From assembly GCA_964035545.1 (NCBI GenBank), contig OZ037769.1, forward strand, positions 7,873,929 through 7,937,928: DNA of 64,000 nt, read 5' to 3'. Shown here in pieces: positions 34,301 through 47,000 of the stretch. This DNA is from Bugula neritina. Taxonomy: Eukaryota; Bryozoa; Gymnolaemata; Cheilostomatida; Bugulidae. A program made the position numbers and the translations under genes. Position 1 is the first letter of the stretch. Every line of letters begins with the position of its first letter. Below the pieces are notes generated by a model that saw nothing but the letters and a program-made list of their open reading frames with translations, was not told the DNA's origin and did not search any database.

Positions 34301-37300
34301 CATGAACTTATGGCTGTGGTTTCATTAAATGCAACTGTTTCTAAATATTGAGTGAAAAATCCATTCCCATAATGCAAAGCTTAGAAACGTGGTGTATATT
34401 ATGTACATTTGTCTTGAGTCTTGACCATGAGACAAAAGTAACTACAACTTTCCTTATCTCTAACAAGCAACTATTATTACTTGTTTATATTCCTACTTTG
34501 AAGTTTATTAAAACTAACTTTAATGTTTCATATTGTCAACATTTAGATTAAAGTATGTTCTCCAATGCAATAAATATCAATAAATAATCATTATTATCAT
34601 TTAGCAGTTACTTGTATGGAAACATGGCCTAAACTAGTTAATAGGAGAGAAAAACATATATAAATAAGAAACTGTTCAATACAGACCATCAGTAATGGCA
34701 ACAATGTCAATTCTCTCTCCAATATCAACCACAATACCAGATGTTGCACTGTAAATGTATGGAGTCAAAAGAGATTGGTTGACAATATTAGCAGCTTTGA
34801 CTTTCATCTGGATGAAGAGAACACGCAATAATTCCTCTTTGAGCCGAGAACTGAAGTTGTGAGGAGTCGACAACATTACCTGAAAGTAAAAAAATAAATA
34901 ACTACAATTCAACTCAACTACAAGTAGTGAAGAGAAAAGGAAGACATTTTAAAGGCAAAACTTTTATTGTTGAAATCAAATTTAGAAGGTATAATAAAGA
35001 TGAAGTAAACAAAATAAATATTATAAGATGTTTACAAAATAGAATACATTTTAAATGGGAAAATACTTAAACAAAATAAATATGAACATTAAAATAAGGC
35101 ACATTGTGTTGGAATAACACAAACGTAACAAAATGCAATTATATGTTGCACTGGCCACGTTATTACTACTCTATTTAATTCTTGAACTTAAGGTAGAACT
35201 TGTTAAAATTACTATATATTTTTTTCTTTTTTTTTCCTGCTTGATAAATACAACTGTCGGTCATACTCACAGTGTACTCAGATGACACAACGTCAAGTCT
35301 GTTGAAGATGTCTGTGAATAAGTCATATAAAATCTTTACATTTATTCGATACTAAAAGAGACAAATAAACAACGTTCCTTACAAAAAAGATAAAGTCTGC
35401 CAATACAATAGATTGAAAAAAATCTGACTATACCAAATTCATCCTGAACAGTAAAAATCCATGTTTATAACTTGTACGGAATACATATCATGGTTGCGCA
35501 CTTAAATAATGTAATTAAAATTATATGTTTGATGAAGTGGGTAAATGACAATTAGGGAATATGCAAACTATAAAGACAGTCATATCAGCATATAGAAAAG
35601 AATACATTGTAAGCCTACACTCTTTCATAATGCATCATAACACAACAGAAAACATTCTACAATAGACTAACCTTGTCTACTTTTTTAGTAGCAGTCACCG
35701 GGTGATGGAGGCCACTAGCCCTGTTACTAGGTATGTAGGAGTCAAAGCCAAACACTCTTCTACCCTCAGGAGTCAGAGCAGTTACACAGGGATAAAATAA
35801 TTGAGGATAAGTGGCTACAAAATATAACAAACACACGTGAGTAGATGTATGCGAGCATGTATTAAAATATTCCAGCTACGTAAAGATAATTATGAGAATG
35901 CCAATTGGCTGAAATACAATACCATGAATCAAACAACCAATGAAATTGATTAAAATTTCTAAAAAACTATAGTAAAAACAGCAGTAAAGGCCTGGCCTCA
36001 CGATCGTGAGAATCACACGAAGTTGTCTATTTGACACGAAAAAACATTCGTACGAGAAAATTTGAGGGAATTCAAACGAAATCGTCTTCGTTGGGTATAC
36101 ACAACTATGACGATGGACGAAAAATAATAATCAACGATAAGCACCATTTGATTGGTCAATAGAATTTTAGCGGCAGTAATTATTTCATTTCTACTATGTT
36201 TCTCTATTTGGCAATTTTCTGTTTGTATCTCGTGCAAGACTCATTCATGGACTATTATATGTTTCGTCTGACGATTGTGTGGCTGGTCATAACGCGAGGA
36301 TAACTCACAAAAATCGTCACACGATTTCGTGTGATTCTCACGATCGTGAGGTCAGGCCTTAAACAAGAGCCTTACAAAGTATGCTCTATAATAGAATTAT
36401 CAGCACACAGTGATAGTATAATCATTTTGATAAGAGTAACTCTTCAACTAAATAGAGCATTGTGTGTAACATATACCTGTGTTACTCAGAACACCAGCCC
36501 TTATAGAACAGCTACCCAAGTCTACCACTACTACATTTGAGGGATGGGACTTGTCTGCAAGACTTGGTCTAACGTAGTTAATAGCTGGTGAACACTTTAT
36601 TTGAGTATATAGACTTCTCAGCCAATCACGGTAATCCGAATCACTCGCACACCGCACCATCATGTAGTGACCTCTCTGAAATTACAACAAAGGGAATCAT
36701 GTCATACACTGAGATTCAAAAACACAGTATAAATCTGTGAAAACACACCTCAACAGTGTGGAGGTATGGAAATCAGTTTATTACCATGTCATGTGACCAG
36801 TTGAATCAGTAAACTAGTAACAAAACTAATGTTTAAACTTTTTAAATAGCAACGACATGGCTTAAAGTTTCCACTTATTTTACAAGGTTGACAATGTAAA
36901 AATTTTTCATAAATTATAAAACTTTTTTAAAAAATATGAAAACTTTTTCAGTTTAAAACTACTATTGGTGAAAATTATAAGAAAGTTGTGTAATCGGTCA
37001 CCTTGTCATCTATGCCAATCATCTTATTGGACAAATCTTCTACAACTCCGCCCATTATTGAAAGGTAAGAAGAAGAACCAGACTCTTTGTTCTTAGACTA
37101 GAAAAATAGAAAGAAAATTAAAAATTAATTGATATAAAAGTGGAGAAAATACTTCATAAAAAAGTCATTATATTATAAAATCAGAAGGGAGGGATAATAA
37201 AAATTTGAAATATTGTTGCTAACAACATGGTCACCTAAAAATTGTTCGTAAAACTTAAAGTAAAATACGTTTGGGCTACGAATTTTTAGAGAAACTTATT

Positions 37301-40300
37301 TAAACAAATAATGAAAATGCACTGCAGTAACAGTGAAAATATGCATTAGGTATTTTATTAGTTTAAAGTGACATGACTATTAGAAGAAAACATAAAGCTG
37401 GAGATAATCTGAGTAGGAGTATAACAGTACAAGTGTAACCACACAGTAGTGATTTTAATTACACATCCCAAGGTTTACTGAATGCTTCACAAACAAGGAG
37501 CATACATATTTGATCTCAACAGTTACTAAATTCAGCAGTATTGAGCAGCCATATTACCAATGTATACAAAATAAATAGACTAACACAACAAAACTTTCTA
37601 AATATATTATTCCCCTGACAGCAAAAATAGTCACAAAATTTAAATATTTTTCCAACTTTAAGTAGCTCTATATTTAGTGGTTTAGTAACTATTGTGAAGC
37701 TAAAATATAATTTATCAGAATTGCATTATGCATATTGTTATATAAAAGTCAAGAGCAGATAATTTCATGCAGTGAAGAATGCAAAATTAAAATAAAAATA
37801 TTGCTATGAAAAATATACTTTCAACCTTTTTAAATATGCATTAACATGTCTGATTTCAACGGAGTAGGCTAGTAACTCTGAGAGTGTGTAGACGGACTAG
37901 GGTAGAGATCAATGTTATACCACAAGAAGCTGATAATGAAGGCTATTTGTGAATTCCTATCGTTTAGTTTGTGGTGAGAAACATTCTACAAATGAGTTGC
38001 CTGCCCACCTTGTACATATACAATATACCGTCTTTAGCCACACAGTATATGCGCTTCCAAGTCTTGAGTAGAGTTGTCTTCTTTTTCCCAATTGGCAGTT
38101 GCTCTAAATAGCTTTCCATATTAACAACATTGTTACTGTGTAAGGGAGTTGTCTAAAAGCATAAGTAACCGGTTTATTCAGTGACCGCTCATTTAATAGC
38201 ATGACATTCAACTTCAAACAGTGCAGTTTTTACAAACCAGGAGAAAATAAAAGCAGAATGTGCAATTTTTCATATAGATAAATGAGACACTATTATAATC
38301 ATGTGATGTTGTGAACATAATGATAGACCAAAAGTCCACAAGTTAACACAGAATTGCATAAAGATTAAGTTTTCAGGGTAATAAACTTGGCCTATTTCTG
38401 ATTTATTAATAATTCATTATCAACTTTTATAAGTTTATAAGTCTTTTGCATATATTTCTACTGGAAAGATGACTGGGTAAAACTTCTACACAAAATAATA
38501 CATCACGCTGAACTCATGTCAAAATATGCCTTACAGATTCCTATACTTGAGCTAGCATAGCGAAATAGCATGCCATTAATAGCTAAATACCTCTTTAGCA
38601 AGCTTGACTGAGTATAATTCTTTTAGGACCTTTATCTAAAACATACGGGTGAATACAGCAATTATTGAATGACAAAGGAAAGGCTTGTCATTCTGAAATG
38701 CATAAACAACACCAAACAAAACATATCATTCATAATCATTGGCTTGTGAGAACTTTCATAGCTTATGGTTGTCATAAACTTCAAAAAGTGAGAGTAAGAA
38801 ATGAAGGCCTGTTACTACAGGCACCCAGTAAAGTATAGTATGTTTCCAACATGTTTATGTACTTCATTTACTGATTTAAGTTGTTGACTAATTATGATCT
38901 ACTATTTTCTAATTCTTGTCAAAATAATTTTAATCCTACAAATCACCCATATTTGATTGAAAATTCACAGATGCTATTTTTAGTCTCTTACTGATTAGTT
39001 AAGTAGCTGCCAAACACAAATGCTCCACTGAAAGTTTAGAGCAAGAAATGGTAGAAAGTTATTTTGTATGAAACACAATTTTCTTTTATGCAGTCATATT
39101 ATCCATAAGCTGGTGGTAAGAGCGTGATTCCCCTAGTAGAGCTGCGACTATGAAAGCATATCTGCATATTTTGCACAGAGAGCAATAATCATTATAACAT
39201 AAAATAGATAGAGCTCTGTTGCACGCAGCATGAAAGATAACTTTCTAATCTCACAAGATAAAAACTTATCACATAGCGAACAGGATTTCATAGATATAGA
39301 CTGAGAGTAATCAGAGGCACAAACAGAGAGAGAATAACTCACTGGATCCCAGTCTCTCATAAACACTCTCTCCTTCACCTTCTCCGACTCAAAGTCCACC
39401 GAGTGGAAGTCAAAAGTGTAATCTGGTGAAGAAATATTAGCTATATCAAATAATATAGGCTCTACAGTCTAAACTTAACACAAATCTAATACAATATAAT
39501 ATAATATATGTAATGTAATATAGTATACACTAGTATATATAACACAATAGCAGCTTCAAAATATGTTGAACTGCATCTTGTGATAACATTGTTATGTAAC
39601 TAGTAGTATCTATTTCATACATGTGTTCATCTACATTCTACATGGTGCATATACTGCACAATGTAACTTGAAGTGTCATGCCATAAACACAGCTACCAAT
39701 AAAGCTGTTTGTATGCAGGTAGTCTACAATTCCTCAACAGCAACAACACCATAACCATTGAGGTAGTATAATCCTTAGATACAGTGATATTAGTATGACT
39801 GTATGAGGAAAATAACATGCATATAGTGGGGTACTGTGTGTAGCATGAAGTTTTTAGTAAAAGCTGGTTATTTAGCCATTTTATAGTGGGGGGTGGGAGG
39901 AGGGCTGATAGAATAGTAGTAGACGAGAGTGCATTCAACTCTGCTAATAGAAATGATGTAAGAAGTAAAACTTCACCACCAGCATCACTGTTGTGTTCTG
40001 AATTAGGTGTGTAATATATAAAATACATATAAAAAAGGCCAGGTTTAAATACCATCCTATAAAGAAAATATGTTAACAGAAAGCACATGTTAATAACTAT
40101 TTGGTCAACAGATGCTGTTCCTCATTGATAAGAAAACACAATAAATGTAAATATACGTTGCTTGGCTTGTATATGGACTTACACATTATTATGTTACAGT
40201 GATGTATGTATATTTGCACTGTGTATGCGATTATGCTTGTATAAACACATCTATTCCGGTCACTGTAATTCAACAAAGCTACTTTTTGATATCATATTTT

Positions 40301-40405
40301 ATTATTACTAGCTAAAAAGAGTAGAAGAAGTAGCAGTAGTTAGTAGCAGTAGTAGTAGTAGTGGTGGTGGTGGTTGTGGTGGTGGTGGTGGTGGTAGTAG
40401 TAGTG

Positions 40406-40445
<40 letters not shown>

Positions 40446-43034
40446 AAGTGGTGGTGGTGGTGGTAGTAGTAGCCTAGTAGTATTAGAAGTAGTAGTACTA
40501 TTAGTGGAGGCAGTGGTAGCAGTGCTAGTAGAAACATGTCACTCTTACCAAGACCACCAGCTGATGACACAGTGTCAGTATCAGAAGAGCCCTCAATCTC
40601 CAAACCGTCTGCAGTATGTGCTAGTATGACATCATCAACACTGGAGACTGGTAACGCAGTCTGTACAGAGTTAACTGAGGTTGTGGACGTGTTGGATTTA
40701 TTAACATGCCCATTAGCAGTTGATAAGGTAACTTTACTAGTAGCAGAGTTAGACGCAGGCGCTGCCCCATAAGCATTGCCACTTTTACTTGCACTACTCA
40801 AAGGTTCATCAGCTTCTTTATTAGCATCTGAAGTCTTGCCATAATCTTTAATCATCTTTTTCCGAGACTCCATGATGCTTTTCAACTGAGGATCCAAACC
40901 CTCTGAATTAACATCAACTTTTCTAGTAACAACTTTGCGTGTCACTTTAACCACTTTCTTCTTTGCTGTCACAGTAGTAGAGTCATGAGGTTGAGATTCA
41001 GTAAGAGCACTCATTGGCTTGGTATCCTTGGTCACTATTGATGGAGCTTTAACTGATTCTTTCCCATGTTTATGCTGAAAGATTATAAAATATCTAAGGA
41101 AAAAACCTATACATTTTCCTTAGCTACATATGCACTGTGAGGCCTTTAATTCCAATATAATAATGACGTTACACAAATGCTGCCTTACATTATAAAGCTA
41201 TAGTAGAATTGAGGTGTAAAACTGAGAAGGTATAATAAATTTGTTGACACAACTACATCTAGGTAAAAGATCTATATTTTGCAAGACATTGTAGCTATCT
41301 AGCAAAAACAGATATTTCTTAAACCATCTGTATTTATTAAGGAAGATTAAAAAAAAACACTACTCTGTTCATTGATTGTATAAGACTAAAAGCCTATAAA
41401 TGGTAGCTCCATGAATCAGTAATGAGCATTGGGTTATAGTATCACTGAATACTTGCGCAGTACCATTCATACCTTACCACCTGAGCATAACAATATCTTG
41501 GCTTATCAATATGAAGTAATAAAGTCAATATATGACACTTGGGAAAATCACTTAATAAGTTGTAAAGGCACTACTAAGTACATATTATATGCAAGGGTTG
41601 ACTGCACTTTTCAGACTTTAGTGAAGCTAGCAGACTGCAATGTCGCTACTTATATTCATGTGTATACAATCATAAGTGAAAGTAGAACCAGACAAATCAG
41701 CAGACGTACAGTAAGAAAAGCTAGCTAGTGATACCAACAGCTGCTGCACAATGAACCAACACTTGAGATTTCAGTAAGCATGCATAGAAATTTAGTTCAG
41801 TTTATTTTATAGATTGTGTTGCCATAGAAACTTCGAAGTCCTTAAACCACCACCACCTGGTGTTTAGATTACCATTATACTGAGAATATTTTCAAATTGT
41901 GAGACAAAATGGGTGCAGTAAATGAAACTCCTGATTTGATTATTTCTTATCTTACTAAGCAGGTTTCATTATTCACTGGCAATCCATGAGCTACGATAGT
42001 TTTAGTTTACATGTAGTATCAATGTAAAAGCTAACAGCTTCCAACATTGAGAATGAATATTTCCCTTTACTTAGGCAAAGTCATAACATAAATAGCCAAC
42101 ACCCACTTGAATATTTCTAACAAGGACAAAAGTTGCTATGCTCAAGTTTCGATCTTTTGGATGACTCATTTCAATAAATAACTAGAATGTAGTTGTGCAA
42201 AATATCATATATAATCATTTACAACTAGACTTTACTAACCACATTGAAGCAGAACATATTTCGATCCAGTAAAGTAGAAAGTCGGTTTTGACTTTTAATG
42301 AGCTCAGTTGAAATCTGTTTGAATTCGGCAGAAGATTGATCAGTCAGTAAATTGAGTTGAGAAGAGAGAGAATCGAACTGAGCTTGTTCTCTGTCCATTT
42401 CAGCTATTATGCTTGCCATGACATTGGGCAATTCCTTAAAGTTAATACATATTTATAACAGTATATGCTATAAATACTATAATATAATTGATATCATTGT
42501 ATTACTTACTATTTAATGTCTAAGTTTAAAATAATTATCTGAAAGAATAGTCATCAATGCATATAAATTAATCTAAGACAAGTTTGTTTGTAAGAAAATA
42601 TAATAGTTTTTCCAAACATATGCTGTGACATCAAAATAAACGTTGATGCTTTAAGTTACTTAAACAACATATGTAAGTAATTGTAGTTATCATGAAAATA
42701 TTATAATGTTACGCAGAAAAGGAATTGAGAGTGTTTGTAGGCTATTTAAATTTTTACTGGCACTACCCCCTGTCAAAGTTTTGATCTAAATAAATTTCAC
42801 TACTGAAACTATTTCAGTGCAAACACACACTAAATTATACAATATGATGCTTTTTATAAAAACTATGCTACAATTTAAAATACAAGGCCCTACATTTTAG
42901 AGTTTTATTTTGGAATCGCACAACAAATATGATGCACTATGACTATAGGTAGGGAAACTCACCTGGGGATCCATTCTCTCGATTTGATTTTCAAACTCAT
43001 TTTTAGAGCAGCTCAAGAGGCCCAGCGAACTCAT
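31309..43034 (-). CDS. PH-domain / actin-fold fusion protein, 14 exons
   Basis: Exons in phase: 43034-42963, 42434-42240, 41074-40549, 39422-39343, 38152-38009, 37097-37002, 36675-36477, 35814-35672, 35351-35271, 34879-34687, 33732-33596, 32930-32812, 32533-32287 and 31464-31309; about 795 residues. Residues ~1-90 are heptad-like (ELIKSQNRLSTLLDRN). Residues 90-290 are a Lys- then Ser/Thr-rich linker. A PH domain (~305-440) runs from MESYLEQLPIGKKKTT through LKTWKRIYCVAKDGILYMYK to DSDYRDWLRSLY. The rest is an actin fold: phosphate-1 loop VVVVDLGSCSIRAGVL, LSTPHNF, phosphate-2 loop SGIVVDIGERIDIVAITDGY, ITDNL with a following RLIKE helix, adenosine loop YLSGGTTLIDGFSERL, and AAYIGACILARLPNF near the C-terminus. 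Loops are kept but divergent, as in actin-related proteins. Role is unknown; a membrane-linked cytoskeletal function is only suggested by the domains. I could not assign it to a named Arp class. Confidence 0.9.
31650..31722 (-). repeat. tRNA-like sequence, probable SINE head (family 2)
   Basis: On the minus strand: GTGGTGTAATGGTAGCACA (A box region), CTTGCAAGCCAGAGG and GGTTCGAGTCC (B box). Stem pairing is poor, so not a tRNA gene. It shares the unusual CTTGCAAGCCAGAGG core with 27962-28033. It lies in the last intron of the PH-actin gene, same strand. Confidence 0.65.
31800..31930 (+). repeat. Dispersed repeat, copy 2
   Basis: Matches 34285-34400 in GCAACTGTTTCTAAA, TGAAAAATCCATTCCC and AAGCTTAGAAA, with an internal triplication of the TTATGGTT-GCATTA motif. 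Adjacent to the tRNA-like sequence at 31650-31722 and possibly part of the same element. Confidence 0.55.
34285..34400 (+). repeat. Dispersed repeat, copy 3
   Basis: Same family as 18230-18325 and 31800-31930, here without a tRNA-like head. Intronic in the PH-actin gene. Confidence 0.55.
35988..36359. mobile_element. PIF/Harbinger-like MITE with ~35-bp TIRs and TAA duplication
   Basis: Starts AGGCCTGGCCTCACGATCGT and ends with the complement (one mismatch over the first ~35 bp); each arm contains CACGATCGTGAGAATCACAC. Flanked by TAA at 35985-35987 and 36360-36362. No transposase. It lies in a PH-actin intron. Confidence 0.88.
40330..40540. repeat. Triplet repeat tract (GTA/GTG)n
   Basis: Mixed AGT and GGT triplets over ~200 bp, ending about 10 bp from the splice donor of PH-actin exon 3 (donor at 40548). 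His/Tyr-rich continuation of the exon frame into it is intronic read-through. Confidence 0.9.
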
Positions 43035-43317
43035 TTGTGCAGAGTTAGTTTTACTATTTACAGTCAATTAATACTTCATAGGGCAATTTGTTGCGGCTAA
43101 AATGAATTAAACCAATTAAGTGTTAAAATGAACAGAATGAGAAAAGAATGAGTCAACAAATTATTATTAAAATATACTAGAAGTATTAGTAGTAGTAGAT
43201 AATACTACTGATTGTTATACTTGTTGCACACACATAATATTAAAATATAAATTATCAGCAACAAAACAATGATTGCACTTTAAATCTGACTATAGTTCTA
43301 ATAAACAATTATATATC

Positions 43318-43376
43318 AATAATCACAACCATAGCACTTGCCCTTACCAAGGGCAAGTGCTATCGTTGTGATTATT
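43318..43376. promoter_or_regulatory. Near-perfect 28-bp inverted repeat with 3-bp loop
   Basis: Arms AATAATCACAACNATAGCAC then TTGCCCTT, with one mismatch, meet around ACC at 43346-43348. It is placed between the divergent PH-actin gene (start 43034) and PPP4R2 (start 44012). It resembles neither a TIR element with spacer nor a terminator; function unknown. Confidence 0.75.
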
Positions 43377-44011
43377 AATATTTAATAATAATATTAATTG
43401 GCCCTTAGACTTGAGTTGGGCCTTGGGCTTGGCCTCACCTGTTACCATCAGGGTCATAATCATAAAGTAAAATAGAATGAATATCAATATGATAAATTCA
43501 ATAACTGTCAGTAAGAATGCATACTTACTAAACCAATGCAACCAAATAACATAGCTGATGTGCTACAAACTACAATAAGCCAAATAAAAAGTTTGTTATA
43601 ACTGTAGGTTAAAAAGATCAATTTTCTCCACCCATCTGTTTATCCAAAACGAAACAACGAAATACTTGCTGTTCATTGGTGGGCCGGTAGGCGTATCAGA
43701 AACAAGCACCTAACTATATTACTTGTTCAAGAAAAGACAACTCTAGAAGCACGGACCTACACGAGGCTCGGACTTGACATATTCAGGGGCGATAACAAGC
43801 AAACCCGACCCCCCAACAAGGACAGCTAAAGAAAGTGATCGAACTAAATGCATTTTTAAAATAATAATGAGTGACGATTGATCAGCGATCATGTTAGTTT
43901 TATGGGATTAATGCTATTTACAAGATTTAAATAACATTAAATATAAATATAGCGCTATAAGACATTTTAGTTATTACTGTTGCAATCACCATCACCATAT
44001 CCATCATCACT

Positions 44012-47000
44012 ATGACTGGTAAAAATAAAATTGAAAGTGTTTTGTCAGCCTTACAAGGTTAGTATTACTATCAACTATGTCTATTACTATTAGTATTAGA
44101 TTTAGTATTATTAGTATTAGTATTAGTATTACTATTAGTATTACTCTATTACTATTAGAGTATTAGTATTACTATTGCTATTAGTATAAGTATAACATTA
44201 ACTTATAACTATAAGTATAACAATGCAATAACAATAACTATTACTATAGTATAAGTATAAGTACAAGTCACTTATTAAGTGTAAGACTAAGAGTAAGTGT
44301 TACTGTTAGTGTTAGTGTAACTGTAAGTATTAGTATAATTAAATTTCCAATTTATTAACTATAATCTAAATATTACAATAAAATTAAATATTATTATTAA
44401 TTATAAGAATCCTATGAGTATGTCATAGTTTACTTTGATTATCAGTATCAGTATGACTATGAGTCTGACTATTTAGTTTTACTATGCAATAAACTTATTT
44501 AATTTTTATTTTATAATCATAATATTATAATTAATACCCAATCATTCATGAGTCAGATTGAGATTAAGTCAAGCTCAATAATAATAATAATAATAATAAT
44601 GACTATGAGCAATCAGGAAAACTTAACAGTAAAATTAAATCTAATTGAATTTATCTTAAATTTATGACATTGACATTCAGTTTCACATTAAGTTTAGGTG
44701 TTTATCATTATTACTATAAATGTTATTAAAATTATTATGATTAAATTAAAGCAATAATCATAATGATAATAATAATAATAAATTTATAATGTTAATTATC
44801 AGCTCCAGTTATCTGATTGCGATTATGATAATGACTCATTATCATTATGATTAGGCTTATAACATCAACTATCACTATTAAAATAAAAGAACATTAAAGT
44901 GTAGAAATACTCTTACTATTAGTATAACTATAAGGCTAGATATTTAAATTTACTTTTACTTTTAGCTTTACTATTAGTATTAGTGTTTTATATTGTTTTC
45001 TATGCTCATAGTCATACTGACACTGTATAGTGTATAGTGTAGTATAACTAAATCAGCTTTATAGCAAATTATTATAATTTTAAGTATAAAACTAAATATT
45101 AAGATAAATGTAATATGTTGGCCTTAAGCCTATAACTATTGTATTGTTGTGCGGAGCACAATGTTTGTGTGGGGTTTTAGTGAGCAATATGCATCTAGTC
45201 ACAAGCAGTTCACTGATATTTTCGTGTGTAAGACTTTATTATAAAACTATACAATATGGCGTAAAAATCTCTATAAGTATTAGCACAGGGTTACTTATCA
45301 TCATGGCAAGTATACGCTAACTAACTAAGAATAAATTGTCTACTTGGCTTCATCCAATAACTGCCAATCACTCTCTGATTGGCAGGGGGGATACGCATGA
45401 GGCGTAAGCCACGCCCCATTACACCGCCCCCCCCAGCAGGAAGCATACCTTCCTGATATACACCCAAAAAATAAAATCAAAAAAAAATAAAACTTTGCTA
45501 CATAAAACAAAACCAAAAAAATATAAGATTCGAATGGCAGGTATGGCAAATATTTCCAAAGGGGTTTACACACTATTGAGCAGACTTATTTTGGCATAAG
45601 AAAAATATAATAGTAATACAACAGGACAATATAATCACAGGTACGGAGATTGTGCAACACCAACTAGAGACAGTCCAAGGAGGGGAGAGGAACGGAGAGG
45701 GAGAGGTTGTTACCACCTGCAGGTGTGGATAGTCAGAGGAGTGAAGAGGGAGGGTACTGCTACTATCAGTCATGGTCGCCCCGTTTAAGGAGGGCCAGGG
45801 AAGCTTTAAGGGTCTTCATCTCGGAGGCGGCTGCGGCAACTCTGGGGCTTAGCCGTTGAATCCCCGCTTCTAAATCGTACATGCGGAGCTCGACTTCTTT
45901 TATATTGCGAGCTGTAGGGGCCTGCCGTTTTGGGGAGGAGGGTTTCCATCGCCGTTTAGAAGAGGGTTGCATAGGAGTGGGGGAAGGGGAACGTCGTTTC
46001 GGAGGTATCTCCACTCTGTGAAGTAGGACTCGAGGCAGGGTAGAAGGACGAGGTACAGTCTGTGCGGGAGGAGAGTGAGGTGGCTTGGTTGGTTTCTTAT
46101 GTCTGGGGGGTCTTGGACACGGTCCATGAGTGATGAGGCGATGTGAGGGGAATCCGTGCTTGAGTCGTTTGAAGCGGGGAAGATCCTTGATACGCTAACT
46201 AACTAAGAATAAATTGTCTACTTGGCTTCATCCAATAACTGCCAATCACTCTCTGATTGGCAGGGGGGATACGCATGAGGCGTAAGCCACGCCCCATTAC
46301 AGTATTTACATTTTGAATTAATAATAAATTCTATATCAATTTGTTTTAATAGTGAATTGACAAATAATTTTCAATATTATTTATCTTTTTAATTTTACTG
46401 AGTGAATTAGGAAAACAAGCAATAAATTCAGATATATAATTTTCCAGCGGTGCCGTAGCAGTATAATAACACTAACTGCAGAAAATTCTAATTGAAATAT
46501 AACTATTTGTTAGATGTTGTTTGTAGTAGAAAATGAATTGCTGGGTAGGTTGTGACCAGAAGCTATATGATAGCTGCTAACTGATATATTTTATACCTGT
46601 ATACATTTAAGTTGATGGTTGGAAACACAGTGATAGGCAATGACAGGATTGTGCTGTTATTCATTGAATTTTCGGATTTTATAAATCTGAATTTGGAGTG
46701 AGTTCAGTTGTTAATTTTCAATAACCCAAAAAAGTGCACAGTTTGAAGTTGTAAATATTGATAGACATTTAATTATTGTACATAGTGCTGCTAGGTAGTC
46801 AATGGCCTTTGAAGAATTATTATTAGTGCCTTTTTCTGGCTACACTTTTGGATACAATAATTAATTTTATTTTACAATTTTTTTTAGTTTTATTGCTTTA
46901 TATTGCTTTTGTCGTGATCTATTTATGTAGTTGTCTATTCAACTAATGATTATTTATTCTCCTTTTAAGAATTCAAAACAAGCTTTGAACTAGCAAAAGC

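Noticed and set aside
40340-40548. His/Tyr-rich C-terminal extension of the PH-actin exon 3 frame
   Set aside because: The exon ends at a GTAAGA donor (40548) in the phase needed by the next exon; the rest is an intronic triplet repeat.
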